Positions 33,935 through 44,982 of a stretch of 64,000 nucleotides of DNA are shown piece after piece. Both the position numbers and the translations under genes were made by a program. The stretch's first letter is position 1. Every line of letters begins with the position of its first letter. This DNA is from Fragum whitleyi. Lineage: Eukaryota > Mollusca > Bivalvia > Cardiida > Cardiidae. Under the pieces are notes generated by a model. It searched no databases. It was not told the DNA's origin and saw only the letters and a program-made list of their open reading frames with translations. The stretch lies in contig OX411543.1 in the NCBI GenBank assembly GCA_948146395.1, forward strand, positions 63,190,534 to 63,254,533, given 5' to 3'.

Positions 33935-34128
33935 CGTTTGAGACTCGTTGGATGGCTTAGGTTCTGTCCCCGGCAGCCGCACGTATTCTATTCGCCATTT
34001 GTCGCTATCAAACGGTGTATAATCGTAGACCTTAGGGGGAGCATCTGCTAAAATAAGGATGTAATGGTAGTATGTTGCGAGAAATGCCAGGAATCTACCG
34101 TTAGATGCTAGCAGGTACGGCCGCCGCA
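33935..34128 (+). mobile_element. SINE fragment (AAAC-tail family)
   Basis: GTATAATCGTAGACCTTAGG, AAGGATGTAATGGTAGTATG, GAGAAATGCCAGGAATCTAC align with 40560-40660 (GATAATCGTAAACCTATG, AAAGGATGTTATAGTAATAC, GAGAAATACCAAGAATAC). The head is poorly preserved (TTAGGTTCTGTCCCC may be box B). Tail missing. Confidence 0.5.
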
Positions 34129-34129
34129 A

Positions 34130-35090
34130 TATGTCTTAAAGCGGGGATAAATCCAATTCAAACTTAAACAACCGAATGGAACTTAAAAGTTGCTCTTCCT
34201 TTGTCTCATATCTAGTACGCCAGACAAGTTTCCTAATTTCGATTAGTACTTGGCACGAATTATCAGCTACCCAATTCAGAAATTTCCGTGTCAGCGTTCG
34301 ATAAGTTTGCAGTGAGTTTAAGCAGACGTTAAAATGTTATTTTTTGTTAAATGTCATTTAAAGGTTAATGTTAGTTTCCGTTACTATGTCGTTAAAGATA
34401 GATTCCATGCTAAATAGATATTTTAATTAAGTTTACTTGCCTTTCTTAAAATTTTCTACAGAAGAGCTTTTACGGTATTAGGGACTACAATTATCAAAAA
34501 GAGATTACAAACCTTTCACGCTCAAAATCGGACATACAGTCAAATAATGATGTTGACTTGAGAAAATCTGCCAAATAACTTTGAGGCACTTTCGAAATAA
34601 ACTTCTAAATGAACCATAATTTCGGCTTTGTTGTATTGAGTTAGTTATATTTGGTAAGAATTTCTAAAATCTAAATTCATTTTCGAGTCACATGATTTCA
34701 ATAAACACTATTTGTAAAATTCGCTCATTTGGGTTCTATAGCTGAAGACTTTAGAGAACATGTTGGGTTAATTGTAACATGCGATTTTCTGGATGATGCC
34801 CTTGTGTGTGACGTGAAATAAACTATTGTCAATTATAGGCTTGTCGATACCAAACTTAAATATCCTTGAAAGACAATATAAATTAGAATCCTAGTAATCG
34901 TTAATTTTTCATGCCGTCGCTTCAATCTTATTATGAAATAAATGAGGTCGGTCCAAATTAAAAAAGTGTATTGATAACGTTTCTTCGTAGGGATGCCCTA
35001 TTCTGCGAAACAGCATAAAACCAGATTTGGATAGTACATTACTCACTTTTAAGAGCACAGGATGATAATATTTTTCTAGGAGGTTCCCTT
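34130..35090. other. Unassigned
   Basis: No gene or shared repeat recognised. Confidence 0.35.
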
Positions 35091-35093
35091 TCT

Positions 35094-35337
35094 ATTGAGC
35101 CTGTGCGTGAGATTTCCAACAATTTAAAATAGGCGCAAAGCAAAGACCCTGGCCAGCCTGTGCATCCGCACAGTCTGACCAGAATCTTCACTATGCGTTT
35201 AGTAGATAGAAAATGTCTCAAAGTAAATGTAGACCATCAGGTAACTTTATATTTACATTATGTGGCTGTCAACGCTACTCAATGTTTGAACCTCACGAAT
35301 GTTTCAAATTGTTGGAAATGTCACGTACAGGCTCAAT
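35094..35337. mobile_element. Inverted-repeat element enclosing a G-type hairpin
   Basis: ATTGAGCCTGTGCGTGAG and ATTTCCAACAATTT (35094-35125) are inverted at 35306-35337 (AAATTGTTGGAAAT, GTCACGTACAGGCTCAAT), about 30 of 32 bases. Inside is GACCCTGGCCAGCCTGTGCA / TGCATCCGCACAGTCTGACC, the core hairpin of family G. The 109-codon frame over the right arm is not recognisable. Confidence 0.55.
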
Positions 35338-35679
35338 TTATTCATAACTGTAGAAGGAGCTGTGTGAACAAGAAAAATTCTACGAAGGCTACTTTTTCTG
35401 TGACGCAGAATAACAAAAAGAAGGCGGAAATATCGGGCAAATCCTATGGAGGGTATCACCCTGAAAATTCCATAAAGATTCATGTATAATTCTAGGAGCT
35501 GTTTTATTGTTAAAATTCTGAAAGTCAAGCTCATTTTTCTATGACATAGTTTAAAGTTGCGAACTCCAGATACTGAAGAAAAAATTAGAGAAGAAATTAC
35601 ATTTTTGGAAGGTTTCATTCAAATTCTTGTATGGATTTAAAGGATTCGTGCACACAGGAATTTTTAAACGGAATCTTTT

Positions 35680-35696
35680 TTGTGTGTGTGTGTGTG
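35680..35696. repeat. (GT)n short microsatellite
   Basis: Seven or eight GT units. Confidence 0.85.
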
Positions 35697-35799
35697 ATGC
35701 AGAAAACAAAATACAAAATATTATATGATGAAGAACTTACGCATAGATGTAAAAATTGAGTCGACATTGTGCCCTACATATAGAGTAGTAACACTGGAT

Positions 35800-35871
35800 T
35801 GCTGGTGACGGACGACGGACACTTCCCAACGGACAATTAGATGTCACAAAAGCTCACCATGAGCACGGTGT
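35800..35871 (-). repeat. Family H head, left half (interrupted)
   Basis: GACGGACGACGGACACTTCC then AAAAGCTCACCATGAGCACG is the H head in reverse (compare 63172-63290). The other half of the hairpin, AAGGTGAGCTAAAA, is found at 36785-36798, beyond the inserted element 35872-36774. Confidence 0.6.
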
Positions 35872-36774
<903 letters not shown>

Positions 36775-36921
36775 ACGGTGTTTCAAGGTGAGCTAAAATA
36801 TAAGAAGAATTAAAAATAAATTTATAATTTCGTTTATTGCGTATAGAAATAGCTTTTTTAATGTTTTCAAGAAGAAATTTAAAATAGCCTTTTCGTAATA
36901 GTGCCACAACGTTTCATTAGT

Positions 36922-36990
36922 AATGAACTTTCACAGTGTTAACCGATGTTTTCTAATGATTTCATTAGGAAACCACGGTAAACATTGTAC
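36922..36990. repeat. Family E inner hairpin, decayed
   Basis: ATGAACTTTCACAGTGTTAA, CCGATGTTTTCTAATGAT / CATTAGGAAACCACGG and TAAACATTGTACC correspond to the middle of the E palindrome at 50450-50520. Outer TTAA ends are not found. Confidence 0.55.
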
Positions 36991-39206
36991 CGAAATATTG
37001 TTGCCTCAAATATGGAGTTTCATTAGATGATGACGTTAAAAATGGAGTTTCATGTGATAATGACATTAAAAGTTTGATCTCTTTAACCTTCTTACGCTTT
37101 CAAGTCTTTGAAGTACAACAATAGGTCTTCTTCCGTAAAGATTATTTTTGCACCACGCCTTTACATTAATTAAACAACTCGCACTTCCGAGACCTTTTGA
37201 ATTGAAATAATGAAGAGTTCCGGTGATGTCCGTGTGACTTACTTTCCACTATTATTAAGTTCATTCTGTCAATAAAAGATCATGTCTTGTTGCAGAACTC
37301 AACAAGAGACTATGTAACTCACTGCAGTTGTCGAAGTTTTGCAATAAGGTGGCAAAATGTCTCTTTTTTGACCCCGATCTTAATCAAAGTGCTGTCAGCA
37401 CTGTAAATCGGACATTATTGAGAGGCTGGGATAGTGCAATAGTTCGCCAATCAAAAGGGCTCAAATTTGGACAATAAAAGTTGGTAAAATATTCACCCAA
37501 TTTGTGAGTTTTTTGTCATAACACTTCATCTTTTCGAGGACATCGCCAGCACATCCAACCTCGTGGGTCCGATTTTGAAAGTTTGCTGATTCGATAGCCC
37601 TCTGTTAGTCTAAATTATTTCTTAGCAAATTTTTTTACGTTGTTATAATGAGCACATGCAAAAGCTAAAAGCTTGTCTGTAAATATTATTCCTCTCTCTA
37701 GAGTTTAAAAGCCTGTTTAGCAACAAAACATTTTTCATTAAACTATTTACAATTCTGATTACCAACATGTTTGTTTTTCAAGCATTGGGTTTTCCCAAAT
37801 ACTATAAATGCATTTTCCCTCAAGAAACACGTGAAATCGGCAACTATGCTATTTATATCTTTGGTTTCTGACCAATCGATTAAATCTAACAGCACTCTAT
37901 GATTATTCATGAGTTATTCTAAAAAAAGATCGCTCTTACTGCTATCCTATATCAGTTTATCGTATGTTTTTGTCGGTTTATTTGTTGTTGAATAATTTTT
38001 CTTCATACTCAAATTTGAATTTATTGTAAATAGGATTGGAGCGTGATCAGAGTGCTCATTAAAATCAAATATTTCAAAATTACAAAATTATTTCTATTTG
38101 TTATAGTGGAAGCATATTGACCTAAACCTGGCCTTTGTGATTTAAATCAATTAAATACCGGTCGTTTCTCCCCGACAAATAACGACTTATCTGCGGAATC
38201 CAAATGTTAAGTTGGAGTGCACGTGTTAGCTTTGTTAACCCGTTATCGCACATGCTGTTCACTGTAACGGCGATATTTGGTCACCCTCATGAAGTAGTGA
38301 ATCAATACATAAATTGAGTTTCTTATTTAACAAATCTTTAGATGCGGGTGAGAAAAATATGAATTTTCAAATTTCTTTAAATGCAATTTATGTGTTTTGA
38401 ATGGAAATGAAATGAAATCCCCTCTCTAAGTCGCAATATTTGAAATCGAATCGTCTGCTAGATGACTAGGCGCCCCGTATATAGGTAAACTACTAACTCC
38501 ACGCATACCTGTAATTTGTGCAGTATAACGGAATGTCCATGCGTGATCGTCACGTGCCGAAGTATCTTCGGAATTTATTTATGTGCCTAATCATTTATTC
38601 TGCATAAAGGTCAGGTTCAAGTCAATATGCGCCCGCTATAACACATAGTCAACAGTACTCATTCCACCAGTAGACTTCCCACGCTCCCTGTCAGAGTGCA
38701 GACGACCATTGACCAATGACAAACAACTTAATTGACACATTTCGAGCAGACGATCTACCACGTGGTGTGAATTTACGCGTGGGTTTTTAACCGAGTGATA
38801 ATCATAACAGAATTTGATTGGTTGTCAGCCCTACAACTGGTAAATGACCGTTCGAGAAAAAAATCAGAGTAGTAATATTGTAAGTGCTACAAATTTATTT
38901 TACAGTTAACCTATTGTAAGTTTCAACTCCTTTACTCAACCGAAAATCTTGTTATAAACACTGAAAATACTAACTGGTAATTACTAAAAGCGAAAATTAC
39001 ATCAAATTTTGTATTAGCATCTTCTCTATTTGTCGAAAAGTAAATAAGATAAAAAACAAAGTTTGTAGATTGTGACTGAAAAGGCCGTTTCTTCGGTGTT
39101 TGAAAACACATTATTTGGTTTGAACACATTGCTCAGAAGATAAAGGTAAAAATGTAGTGGGTCAAACAGGCTGGATTTCTGGAAACCGGTATAAATCTCC
39201 GATTTA
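36991..39206. other. Quiet stretch, no repeat or gene recognised
   Basis: The longest part of the window without a shared element. The frames at 38932-39238 (65-70 codons, minus) have no motif. A distal enhancer or unannotated non-coding RNA cannot be excluded from sequence alone. Confidence 0.35.
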
Positions 39207-39491
39207 AAAATACAAATATCCTTGTGATAACACCCCATTTGGTATTTTTTATGCTATCACATAGTTATTTTTAGAACAATGATAAAATGCGGTTATTTTT
39301 AGAAACTTGCATTTCAGTTAGAAACATCGACGAAAAGAAGACAAATAGAGGTTATAAGATAAATATAATACGAACTTAATGTTTGTATGAAAAAAATATA
39401 TCTAACTCGGTTGTGAGAATTGATAATTGTCTCGGCAGAGCCTCGACAATTATCAATTCTCCCAACCTCGTTACTATATATTGTGTGATTA
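39207..39491 (-). mobile_element. Family B hairpin element, copy 2
   Basis: Reverse orientation: ACAAATATCCTTGTGATAAC and GCTATCACATAG (tail hairpin), GTTATTTTTAGAAACTTGCA, AAGACAAATAGAGGTTATAA, then the head GGTTGTGAGAATTGATAATT / AATTATCAATTCTCCCAACC with apex CTCGGCAGAGCCTCG at 39431-39445. The outer right arm of the palindrome is shortened. Confidence 0.75.
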
Positions 39492-39847
39492 GATTATTTA
39501 GATTCATATAAGTACGAAAATCATTTTGATAGACACTGCAAATCATCGATTGTACGTGGAATTTTCTTGTCTTAGATCTTTGACAAGTTCTACGTATCTG
39601 ATTGTCGTCTGCTGTAGATACAGAATTGGACGTATTTACGACTTGAGGAAATAAAGCAGACGAGTGGTTGGCGCTGAATTAACGGACAATCATACAAGCC
39701 ATCTCTGATCAATTTATTTATGTCTGTTTATGGGCATTTTATTGGCAGATGCGTCTTCAATTTGAGACTGGAGTGTATTTCAGACAAGTTGTCATGATAA
39801 AATTTATCCGATCAAATATATCCATTTTTTTTCTATGATAATGATAT
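39492..39847. other. Spacer between head-to-head B copies
   Basis: No gene or repeat recognised. Confidence 0.35.
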
Positions 39848-40155
39848 ATGTAATACATACTTAGTGTTTTGTATGAAAAAATACCGAACGAGGTTGGGAG
39901 AATTGATAATTATCGAGACTTTGCCGAGACAATTATCAATTCTCACAACCGAGTTAGATATTTTTTCATACAATACACTTAGTATGTATTATATTTATCT
40001 TATAACCTCTATTTGTCTTGTTTTCGTCGATGTTTTTTTAACTGAAATGCAAGTTTCTAAAAAATAACCGCATTATATCAACAATAACTTTGTGATATCA
40101 TTAAAAAATGTCATACAGGATGTTATCACACGGATATTTGTATAGTTATTAGATA
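39848..40155 (+). mobile_element. Family B hairpin element, copy 3
   Basis: Head palindrome AATACATACTTAGTGTTTTG / CACTTAGTATGTATTATATT with apex CGAGACTTTGCCGAG at 39914-39928, then CCTCTATTTGTCTTGTTTTC, GTTTCTAAAAAATAACCGC, TTTGTGATATC / GATGTTATCACAC and TATTAGATAA. Nearly identical to copy 1 over most of its length. Confidence 0.8.
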
Positions 40156-40443
40156 AATATTATTCATGAGCAATGATGATTGTGACATTGGAATATTAGT
40201 AGAACTAAATGAAACTAAATGATATCACAGAATTTTCCGATATGAGATAGTTTAAACGCAATATAAAAACACTTTAAGAATTCAATATTTCGGCAAAAAT
40301 GCCTTTATCGAGCAAAATAGCAAATCAAATCTCTTTTTCTAGTGATAAATTTCGTTATTTTTCTTGATCAAGGTAAGTATTGCCGAAATATAGAATTTTA
40401 CTGTGTTTTTATATTGTGAAGCAGAATGGTTATTTCATCTTAT
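40156..40443. other. Unassigned
   Basis: TATTTCGGCAAAAATGCC (~40286) and a partly inverted GTATTGCCGAAATATAGAAT (~40376) flank ~80 bp, a small inverted repeat of unknown meaning. No gene. Confidence 0.35.
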
Positions 40444-40740
40444 TTTTAGCTGCTGTCATAGAGCAGTTGGTAGCGCGTCGGACTTTCATTCAAGAGGTGC
40501 CGGATTCGATCCCAAGCGGTGGCACTCATCCTTTCCAACAATTTGTCTTCCACCAAAGGGTCGATAATCGTAAACCTATGTTGGATGGTAGCTGGAGGCT
40601 AGGAAAGGATGTTATAGTAATACTCGTGTGAGAAATACCAAGAATACTTTTTTGGTGCTTCAGCCACCCAGATATAACTGAAAAAACCAATGAAAGCGGC
40701 GTAAAACCCCATTCAAACAAACAAACAAACAAACAAACAA
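40444..40740 (+). mobile_element. tRNA-derived SINE with (AAAC)n tail, full-length
   Basis: Head (40450-40524): CATAGAGCAGTTGGTAGCGC (box A), GGATTCGATCCC (box B). Body: GGTCGATAATCGTAAACC, GGCTAGGAAAGGATGTTATA, GTGAGAAATACCAAGAATAC, GCTTCAGCCACCCAGATA. Before the tail it has AAAGCGGCGTAAAACCCC and ATTCAAACAAACAAACAAAC. Best reference copy of this family in the window; relatives are at 14755, 24181, 33935, 44983 and 40865/41183. No clear target duplication. Confidence 0.85.
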
Positions 40741-40864
40741 GTTCGCTCATTTCAAAGCAGGAATGAACGGTTGAGATGAGGCAAGTCATGGTCACTTATG
40801 TCATTGTCGATACATTGATCGAAGAACAAGATGTAATTGTAAAGACAATAATAGAATTCAGTTG

Positions 40865-40937
40865 TCATTGTGACGCGAGTCTTTTGTCTCCCAAAATTGG
40901 GTGTATGATAAGTAGTACGCCTATGTGGGGATGAGCA
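40865..40937 (+). mobile_element. SINE fragment, left part, interrupted
   Basis: GACGCGAGTCTTTTGTCTCC, CAAAATTGGGTGTATGATAA and ATGTGGGGATGAGCA match 45095-45160 of the SINE at 44983-45290. Homology stops at GATGAGCA (40930-40937) and resumes at 41211 after a 273-bp insertion. Confidence 0.65.
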
Positions 40938-41210
40938 TCTGCGTATCTAGGACTTTGAAATGTATACGCACTCAGAAAGCGACACAAAAAGAATATATAG
41001 GATAAAGGCGATATGTAGACTGAGGCAAAAGATGAATGCCCCCTCTCCGCTCCTTTATGATTTGAGCGTTGGTGAATCATCAAAACATCGTAACTACAGC
41101 TTGAACAGGCTGTAGTTTCGATGTTATGATCATTCATCAACGATATTTTTCAATAGATCATTATCAATTTTACGCACTTGCGTAAATTGCGTTATGGGAG
41201 TTACGTCCTT
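40938..41210. mobile_element. Family L palindrome-bearing insertion in a SINE
   Basis: A 273-bp insertion between two copies of GATGAGCA (40930-40937 and 41211-41218). It contains the palindrome AACATCGTAACTACAGC / GCTGTAGTTTCGATGTT at ~41084-41120, also seen at 43283-43350 and 49688-49757. No terminal inverted repeat is obvious. Confidence 0.7.
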
Positions 41211-41310
41211 GATGAGCAACTTGTGGCTCGGATGAAATGTTTAGGTTGTACTAGTGTGAAAAACGACAGGAATCCATTGGTAGATAATCATTCATGGCGA
41301 AGTAAAAGCA
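41211..41310 (+). mobile_element. SINE fragment, right part
   Basis: GATGAGCAACTTGTGGCTCG, GATGAAATGTTTAGGTTGTA, GTGTGAAAAACGACAGGAAT continues the match to the 44983-45290 SINE. The tail is lost. Confidence 0.65.
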
Positions 41311-41427
41311 GTGTTGAGCATGGCCTTTTTAAGCCCAAACAAACAAGTAGAAGTTACAACATGGTAGCCATGGAAGACACTGGCATATCAGACAATATCA
41401 AGAAGAATTGGACACGTCACCCAAAAG

Positions 41428-41674
41428 GGACAATCTGGGTAGTGCGTAAAGTGACCACCCTTGTCAGATTGCACGGACTGCGCACACTGACAAGGGTCGA
41501 AATCTTTCGCACTATACCAAATTTCTGAATCTAGAATGATCCATCTATATTCCAGTGAAAGAATTTTTGAGATTCGACTTCTAATTAATTTTTACTATAT
41601 CCATTCTCTCTTTCAATTATCTATTTCAAGGAGCTCCCTAGTTGTCCCGTTTTGCATAACGGGACACATATGTG
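41428..41674 (+). mobile_element. Family G element, tandem unit 1
   Basis: ACACGTCACCCAAAAGGGAC at the left, hairpin CCACCCTTGTCAGATTGCAC / GCGCACACTGACAAGGGTC, right end TCCCGTTTTGCATAACGGGA. Tandem with 41675-41872 and 41873-42088. Confidence 0.7.
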
Positions 41675-41872
41675 AACTGTCAGGCTAAATGGGGCCGTCT
41701 AGATGTGCAAAAAGTGTCAATCCTAGTCAGCCTGCGTGGACTGCACACGCTGACTAGGATTGAAACTTACCGCCGAATTCTACAGAATTTCTGAATATAG
41801 AATGCCATACAAGTGTCTCGTACACGAACTTTTGAAATGAGACATTCAGTTGAACTATATTGGATCCATTGG
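41675..41872 (+). mobile_element. Family G element, tandem unit 2 (right end lost)
   Basis: TGAACTGTCAGGCTAAATGG, then hairpin ATCCTAGTCAGCCTGCGTGG / CCACACGCTGACTAGGAT equivalents (41730-41765), GAATTTCTGAATATAGAATG, ATGAGACATTCAGTTGAACT. It joins unit 3 without the terminal TTCGCGTGACGGGTCACA. Confidence 0.65.
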
Positions 41873-42088
41873 AAATGCGTAAAGTGCCGACCCTAGTCAG
41901 ACTGCGCGGACTGCGCAGACTGACAAGGGTCTAAACTTTTCGCCTTTGAATAGTTTTCTGAATAAAGAATGATTAATCTGCCTTCCCGTGAAAGAGTGTT
42001 TGAAATGTGACCTCTGGTTGACCACTAATACAAACATCCTCTTTTTCAGAATTCCCAGATGGTCCCTTTTCGCGTGACGGGTCACATT
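41873..42088 (+). mobile_element. Family G element, tandem unit 3 (left end lost)
   Basis: GGAAATGCGTAAAGTGCCGA, hairpin ACCCTAGTCAGACTGCGCGG / CTGCGCAGACTGACAAGGGT, GACCTCTGGTTGACC and a perfect right end CCCTTTTCGCGTGACGGGTC. A further partial right end (TTTTCTGCGTGACGGATCAC) follows at ~42130-42150. Confidence 0.7.
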
Positions 42089-42369
42089 TTTTTTTTAGAT
42101 TTTAAATTACGGATTTTCCAGTTGACCTTTTCTGCGTGACGGATCACATTTATTTTTTTTGTATCTTATGATAACAGTTTTGTAAAATGTCTATAAAATA
42201 TGATATCTTGATGTAGATACTCTTTGGGAAAAATTAAAAGATTTCAAGATATGAATATCTTCATTTTAAATCTAGTTTATGTCCTCGTTTGATTTTGTCA
42301 GTAACTCGTAAAAACTATAATTAATCTTAAAAGTTCTATGAAATCCTAAATAAAAGAATGTTAAAACAA

Positions 42370-42580
42370 GATTTGCTCCCGGAACAGCACGTTTTTCATC
42401 ATTTTTGTCATTTACCAAGACAGATGACCTTGACCTTTACCTTGTTATCCGCAGGTGCGTATCAGTGAGATTTACCATAATCCGAGATTTGAGCGTTTTA
42501 TCTTGAATAGACTTGAAGTATTGACGTACTGACAACAACGGTAAACCAATATGCCCCGATCTTTTTGTTGCGGGGGTGGT
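42370..42580. repeat. TGACCTTGACC dispersed repeat, copy 2
   Basis: TTTGCTCCCGGAACAGCACG, AGACAGATGACCTTGACC, then ACCAATATGCCCCGATCTTT. It corresponds to 7685-7962 but lacks the GGAC simple-repeat expansion. Confidence 0.6.
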
Positions 42581-42919
42581 GGGAAAAAAATATGTTTAAA
42601 AGTTTTAAAATGCACTATCAAGACCAATTAGGGGGATTTTAAGGTTGTTTTATAACTCGAGGATAAGATTATAAAGAATCCAAAGATTCATATTTCCATG
42701 GAATTCCCAAGTCACACGAGATTTTAACTTGCACATATTTATTTATTTACGTCTCATCAATATTTACACGTATTGTACATAATATAAATCACAAGGTTAA
42801 AAATATTGCCACTCTATATAAAAGAGTTATAAAATACTTTTTCCCCTATCCCCGCCTGTCTCTCTTTCCCTCTTTCTTGCACATATGTATAGAGAACAAT
42901 GCAAAGTTGTAACCACCAC

Positions 42920-43065
42920 TACCCATTTTTACAGCTCGGTTGATATGGGCTCTGCGAAGTGACCTGTCTAAGTACACTATCCGCCTCCGGTGGTGCTCGA
43001 ACCCGAAACCATTAGATTACCGGGAGAGCATGATAAACTTTCGGCTAATGAGTTTACATGAGAAT
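42920..43065 (-). mobile_element. Possible SINE/tRNA-like relic
   Basis: On the minus strand GCTCTCCCGGTAATCTAATG then GGTTTCGGGTTCGAGCACC gives a box B-like motif; box A is weak. Below ORF-free, AT-rich flanks. Low confidence. Confidence 0.35.
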
Positions 43066-43167
43066 AGTGCGCACCGATAGGGTTGAAAATTGTTCAAATT
43101 GACCGGGTTTCTTTATCTATATAGAATGCTCACTGTTCATTCCTGTATATTATCCACAAATTTTCCC

Positions 43168-43509
43168 CTGGCAGGGCTGAGCCTAAGTAACGAGTCGATG
43201 TTAAGGTAAATCAGCCTTTATTCATTATTGCTTACTTCTAAAGATTCTCGAGAAAATTAACTTGAGACCGCAAAGCGTAGGTTGGTAACCAAACCCTCGT
43301 AACTTCAGTTTGTCTAAGCTGAAGTTACGAGGCTTTGGTAACCCAACGATGAAATGTGTTTACTTTCTCTAAGTACCTGATTCCTTTTGGTTTTAGGATA
43401 CAGTTATTTGCACGCGTACACGATTATTGCAGAGTAACATTTCAATGAACCCAGAATATTGAAAAGTTAACTCGCCAAATTACGTCACGGCTAAGCCCCG
43501 CCCTGCCAG
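43168..43509 (-). mobile_element. Family O element, copy 2, interrupted by an L palindrome
   Basis: Ends CTGGCAGGGCTGAGCCTAAG and GGCTAAGCCCCGCCCTGCCAG form an inverted pair. Compared with the 174-bp copy 1 it is 342 bp long; the extra ~168 bp in the middle (~43255-43430) includes the palindrome at 43283-43350. Confidence 0.7.
43283..43350. repeat. Family L palindrome, copy 2
   Basis: GGTTGGTAACCAAACCCTCG, TAACTTCAG / CTGAAGTTACGAGGCTTTGG, TAACCCAAC. Arms ~30 bp, loop ~8 bp. Confidence 0.7.
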
Positions 43510-43636
43510 TTCATTTATTACGCAGAATAACTTTTTTTAAATGCGCCCTACGGTTTCCCCCGTCTAAAACTAATCTCTTTCCTATGATCTTTGACGAAGT
43601 TCCCAGATGGCCTTTTTGTGACTGATCACGTATATG

Positions 43637-43894
43637 TAACCCGTCACTCAAAAAGGGACTATCTGGAAACTCTTTACAATTAATATTTGAAAAAGAGATT
43701 TGGCCCAGCATAGATCAACCAGAGGTCGCATTTCAAAAATTCTTACACTTGGAAGTACATTATTCATTCTAGATTTAGAAATTAGAAAATTGTGAAAAGT
43801 TTCGACCCTAGTCAGTCTGCGCAATCTGCGCAGTCTGACTATGGTCGACGTTTTACGCACAACCCAAATGGTCCCTTTTCGCGTGACGGGTCAC
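43637..43894 (-). mobile_element. Family G element, well preserved
   Basis: Ends GTAACCCGTCACTCAAAAAG and CCCTTTTCGCGTGACGGGTC, hairpin GACCCTAGTCAGTCTGCGC / GCGCAGTCTGACTATGGTC. It is preceded by an isolated G right end (CCCAGATGGCCTTTTTGTG, 43600-43632), so another head-to-tail junction. Confidence 0.8.
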
Positions 43895-44637
43895 ATATAT
43901 ATCTAATCGGTCAAGTTTAACAAAGTAATCTGTGTGTATAATATACTGTTCACAAAAAGTAGTGAATAATCTGTTAATACATAAGGTTATTGTGGTTGCA
44001 AACAATTTAGGACAATCTTACTTATTCTTTGCCAACTAGCAATTGTCGCATGGTAATATGGTAGTTATTAAATTCCCTTTTCTGCTTAACATGTCCTGTT
44101 AATTCAGCATTTAAGAAGAGAGGGGTATTTCGCTTATTTTAACATGGTGTATGTTGTAATGGAAATTCTGACATTACCTGAGCATACCTTCGAGAAAAAT
44201 TATTTGGTGTTTATCTCTATCATGTATACGCATCACAATTTGATGGAATAATCTGAGGTCTAATGAAAGCTTACCGTAAGTGAGTCAATGGTATGCTGGA
44301 AACCAGAAGAACGTGAGTCCAGACTGCTGTCAAACCCTGTGTCTCTTAGTCAAATATTGTCACAATTTCAAACAATTAGCTTCTTTGTTGATGATTCGGA
44401 AACGGGCCCTTAAGATGTATGGGTGCCCAAGCTGACCGGAATACCACAAATCAAACTTACAATATCCTCTACTTTTTTGGAACAGTATATTTATTGAACG
44501 TATGTTATATATTGTCTTTTAGAACGTTGTCTTCAAGTGAATCGTTTTAAATTTCACTTTCATTTTCCATTTTTTAAAGGTACCACTTTAAAAAAACTAA
44601 AGGTACCTTGGTTGGAAAACAACAATAAAAATGACAA
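43895..44637. other. Unassigned
   Basis: GGAAACGGGCCCTTAAG (~44399) resembles the right end of family K but no partner was found. No gene. Confidence 0.35.
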
Positions 44638-44945
44638 TTTCTTTAATATTTTCTTGGCAGATTATCGAGAAATAGCCCTTAATTATCACTTGATAATCTC
44701 ATCGCCTATCCAGTAAAATTACCAAAATATTATACCTCCTTTCTTAAACGTTTTCTCGGTGGATAATCGCGAAATAGCCCTTGATTATCACTTGATAATC
44801 TCATCGCATATCCAGTAAAAATACCAATAGATTATACCTGCTTTCTTTAATGTTTTTTTTCGGTGGATTATCGAGGAATAGCCTTTGATTATCACTTGAT
44901 AATCTCATCACCTATCCAGTAAAATTACCAAAAGATTATACCTGC
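44638..44945. repeat. Tandem repeat, three units of ~102-104 bp
   Basis: Units start at 44638, 44740 and 44842 and are closely similar. Each has GGATTATCGAGAAATAGCC, then TGATTATCACTTGATAATCT, a small hairpin (GATTATC-actt-GATAATC), then CTATCCAGTAAAATTACCAA and GATTATACCTGC. The array ends where a fourth TTTCGTTTATT diverges. Non-coding. Confidence 0.9.
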
Positions 44946-44982
44946 TTTCGTTTATTTCACCCTATCCGAGATTATCTGAAGC

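Noticed and set aside
35160..35489. 109-codon frame with several Cys and His residues
   Set aside because: The Cys spacing matches no zinc-finger pattern I know, and the frame overlaps an inverted-repeat arm and a G-type hairpin.
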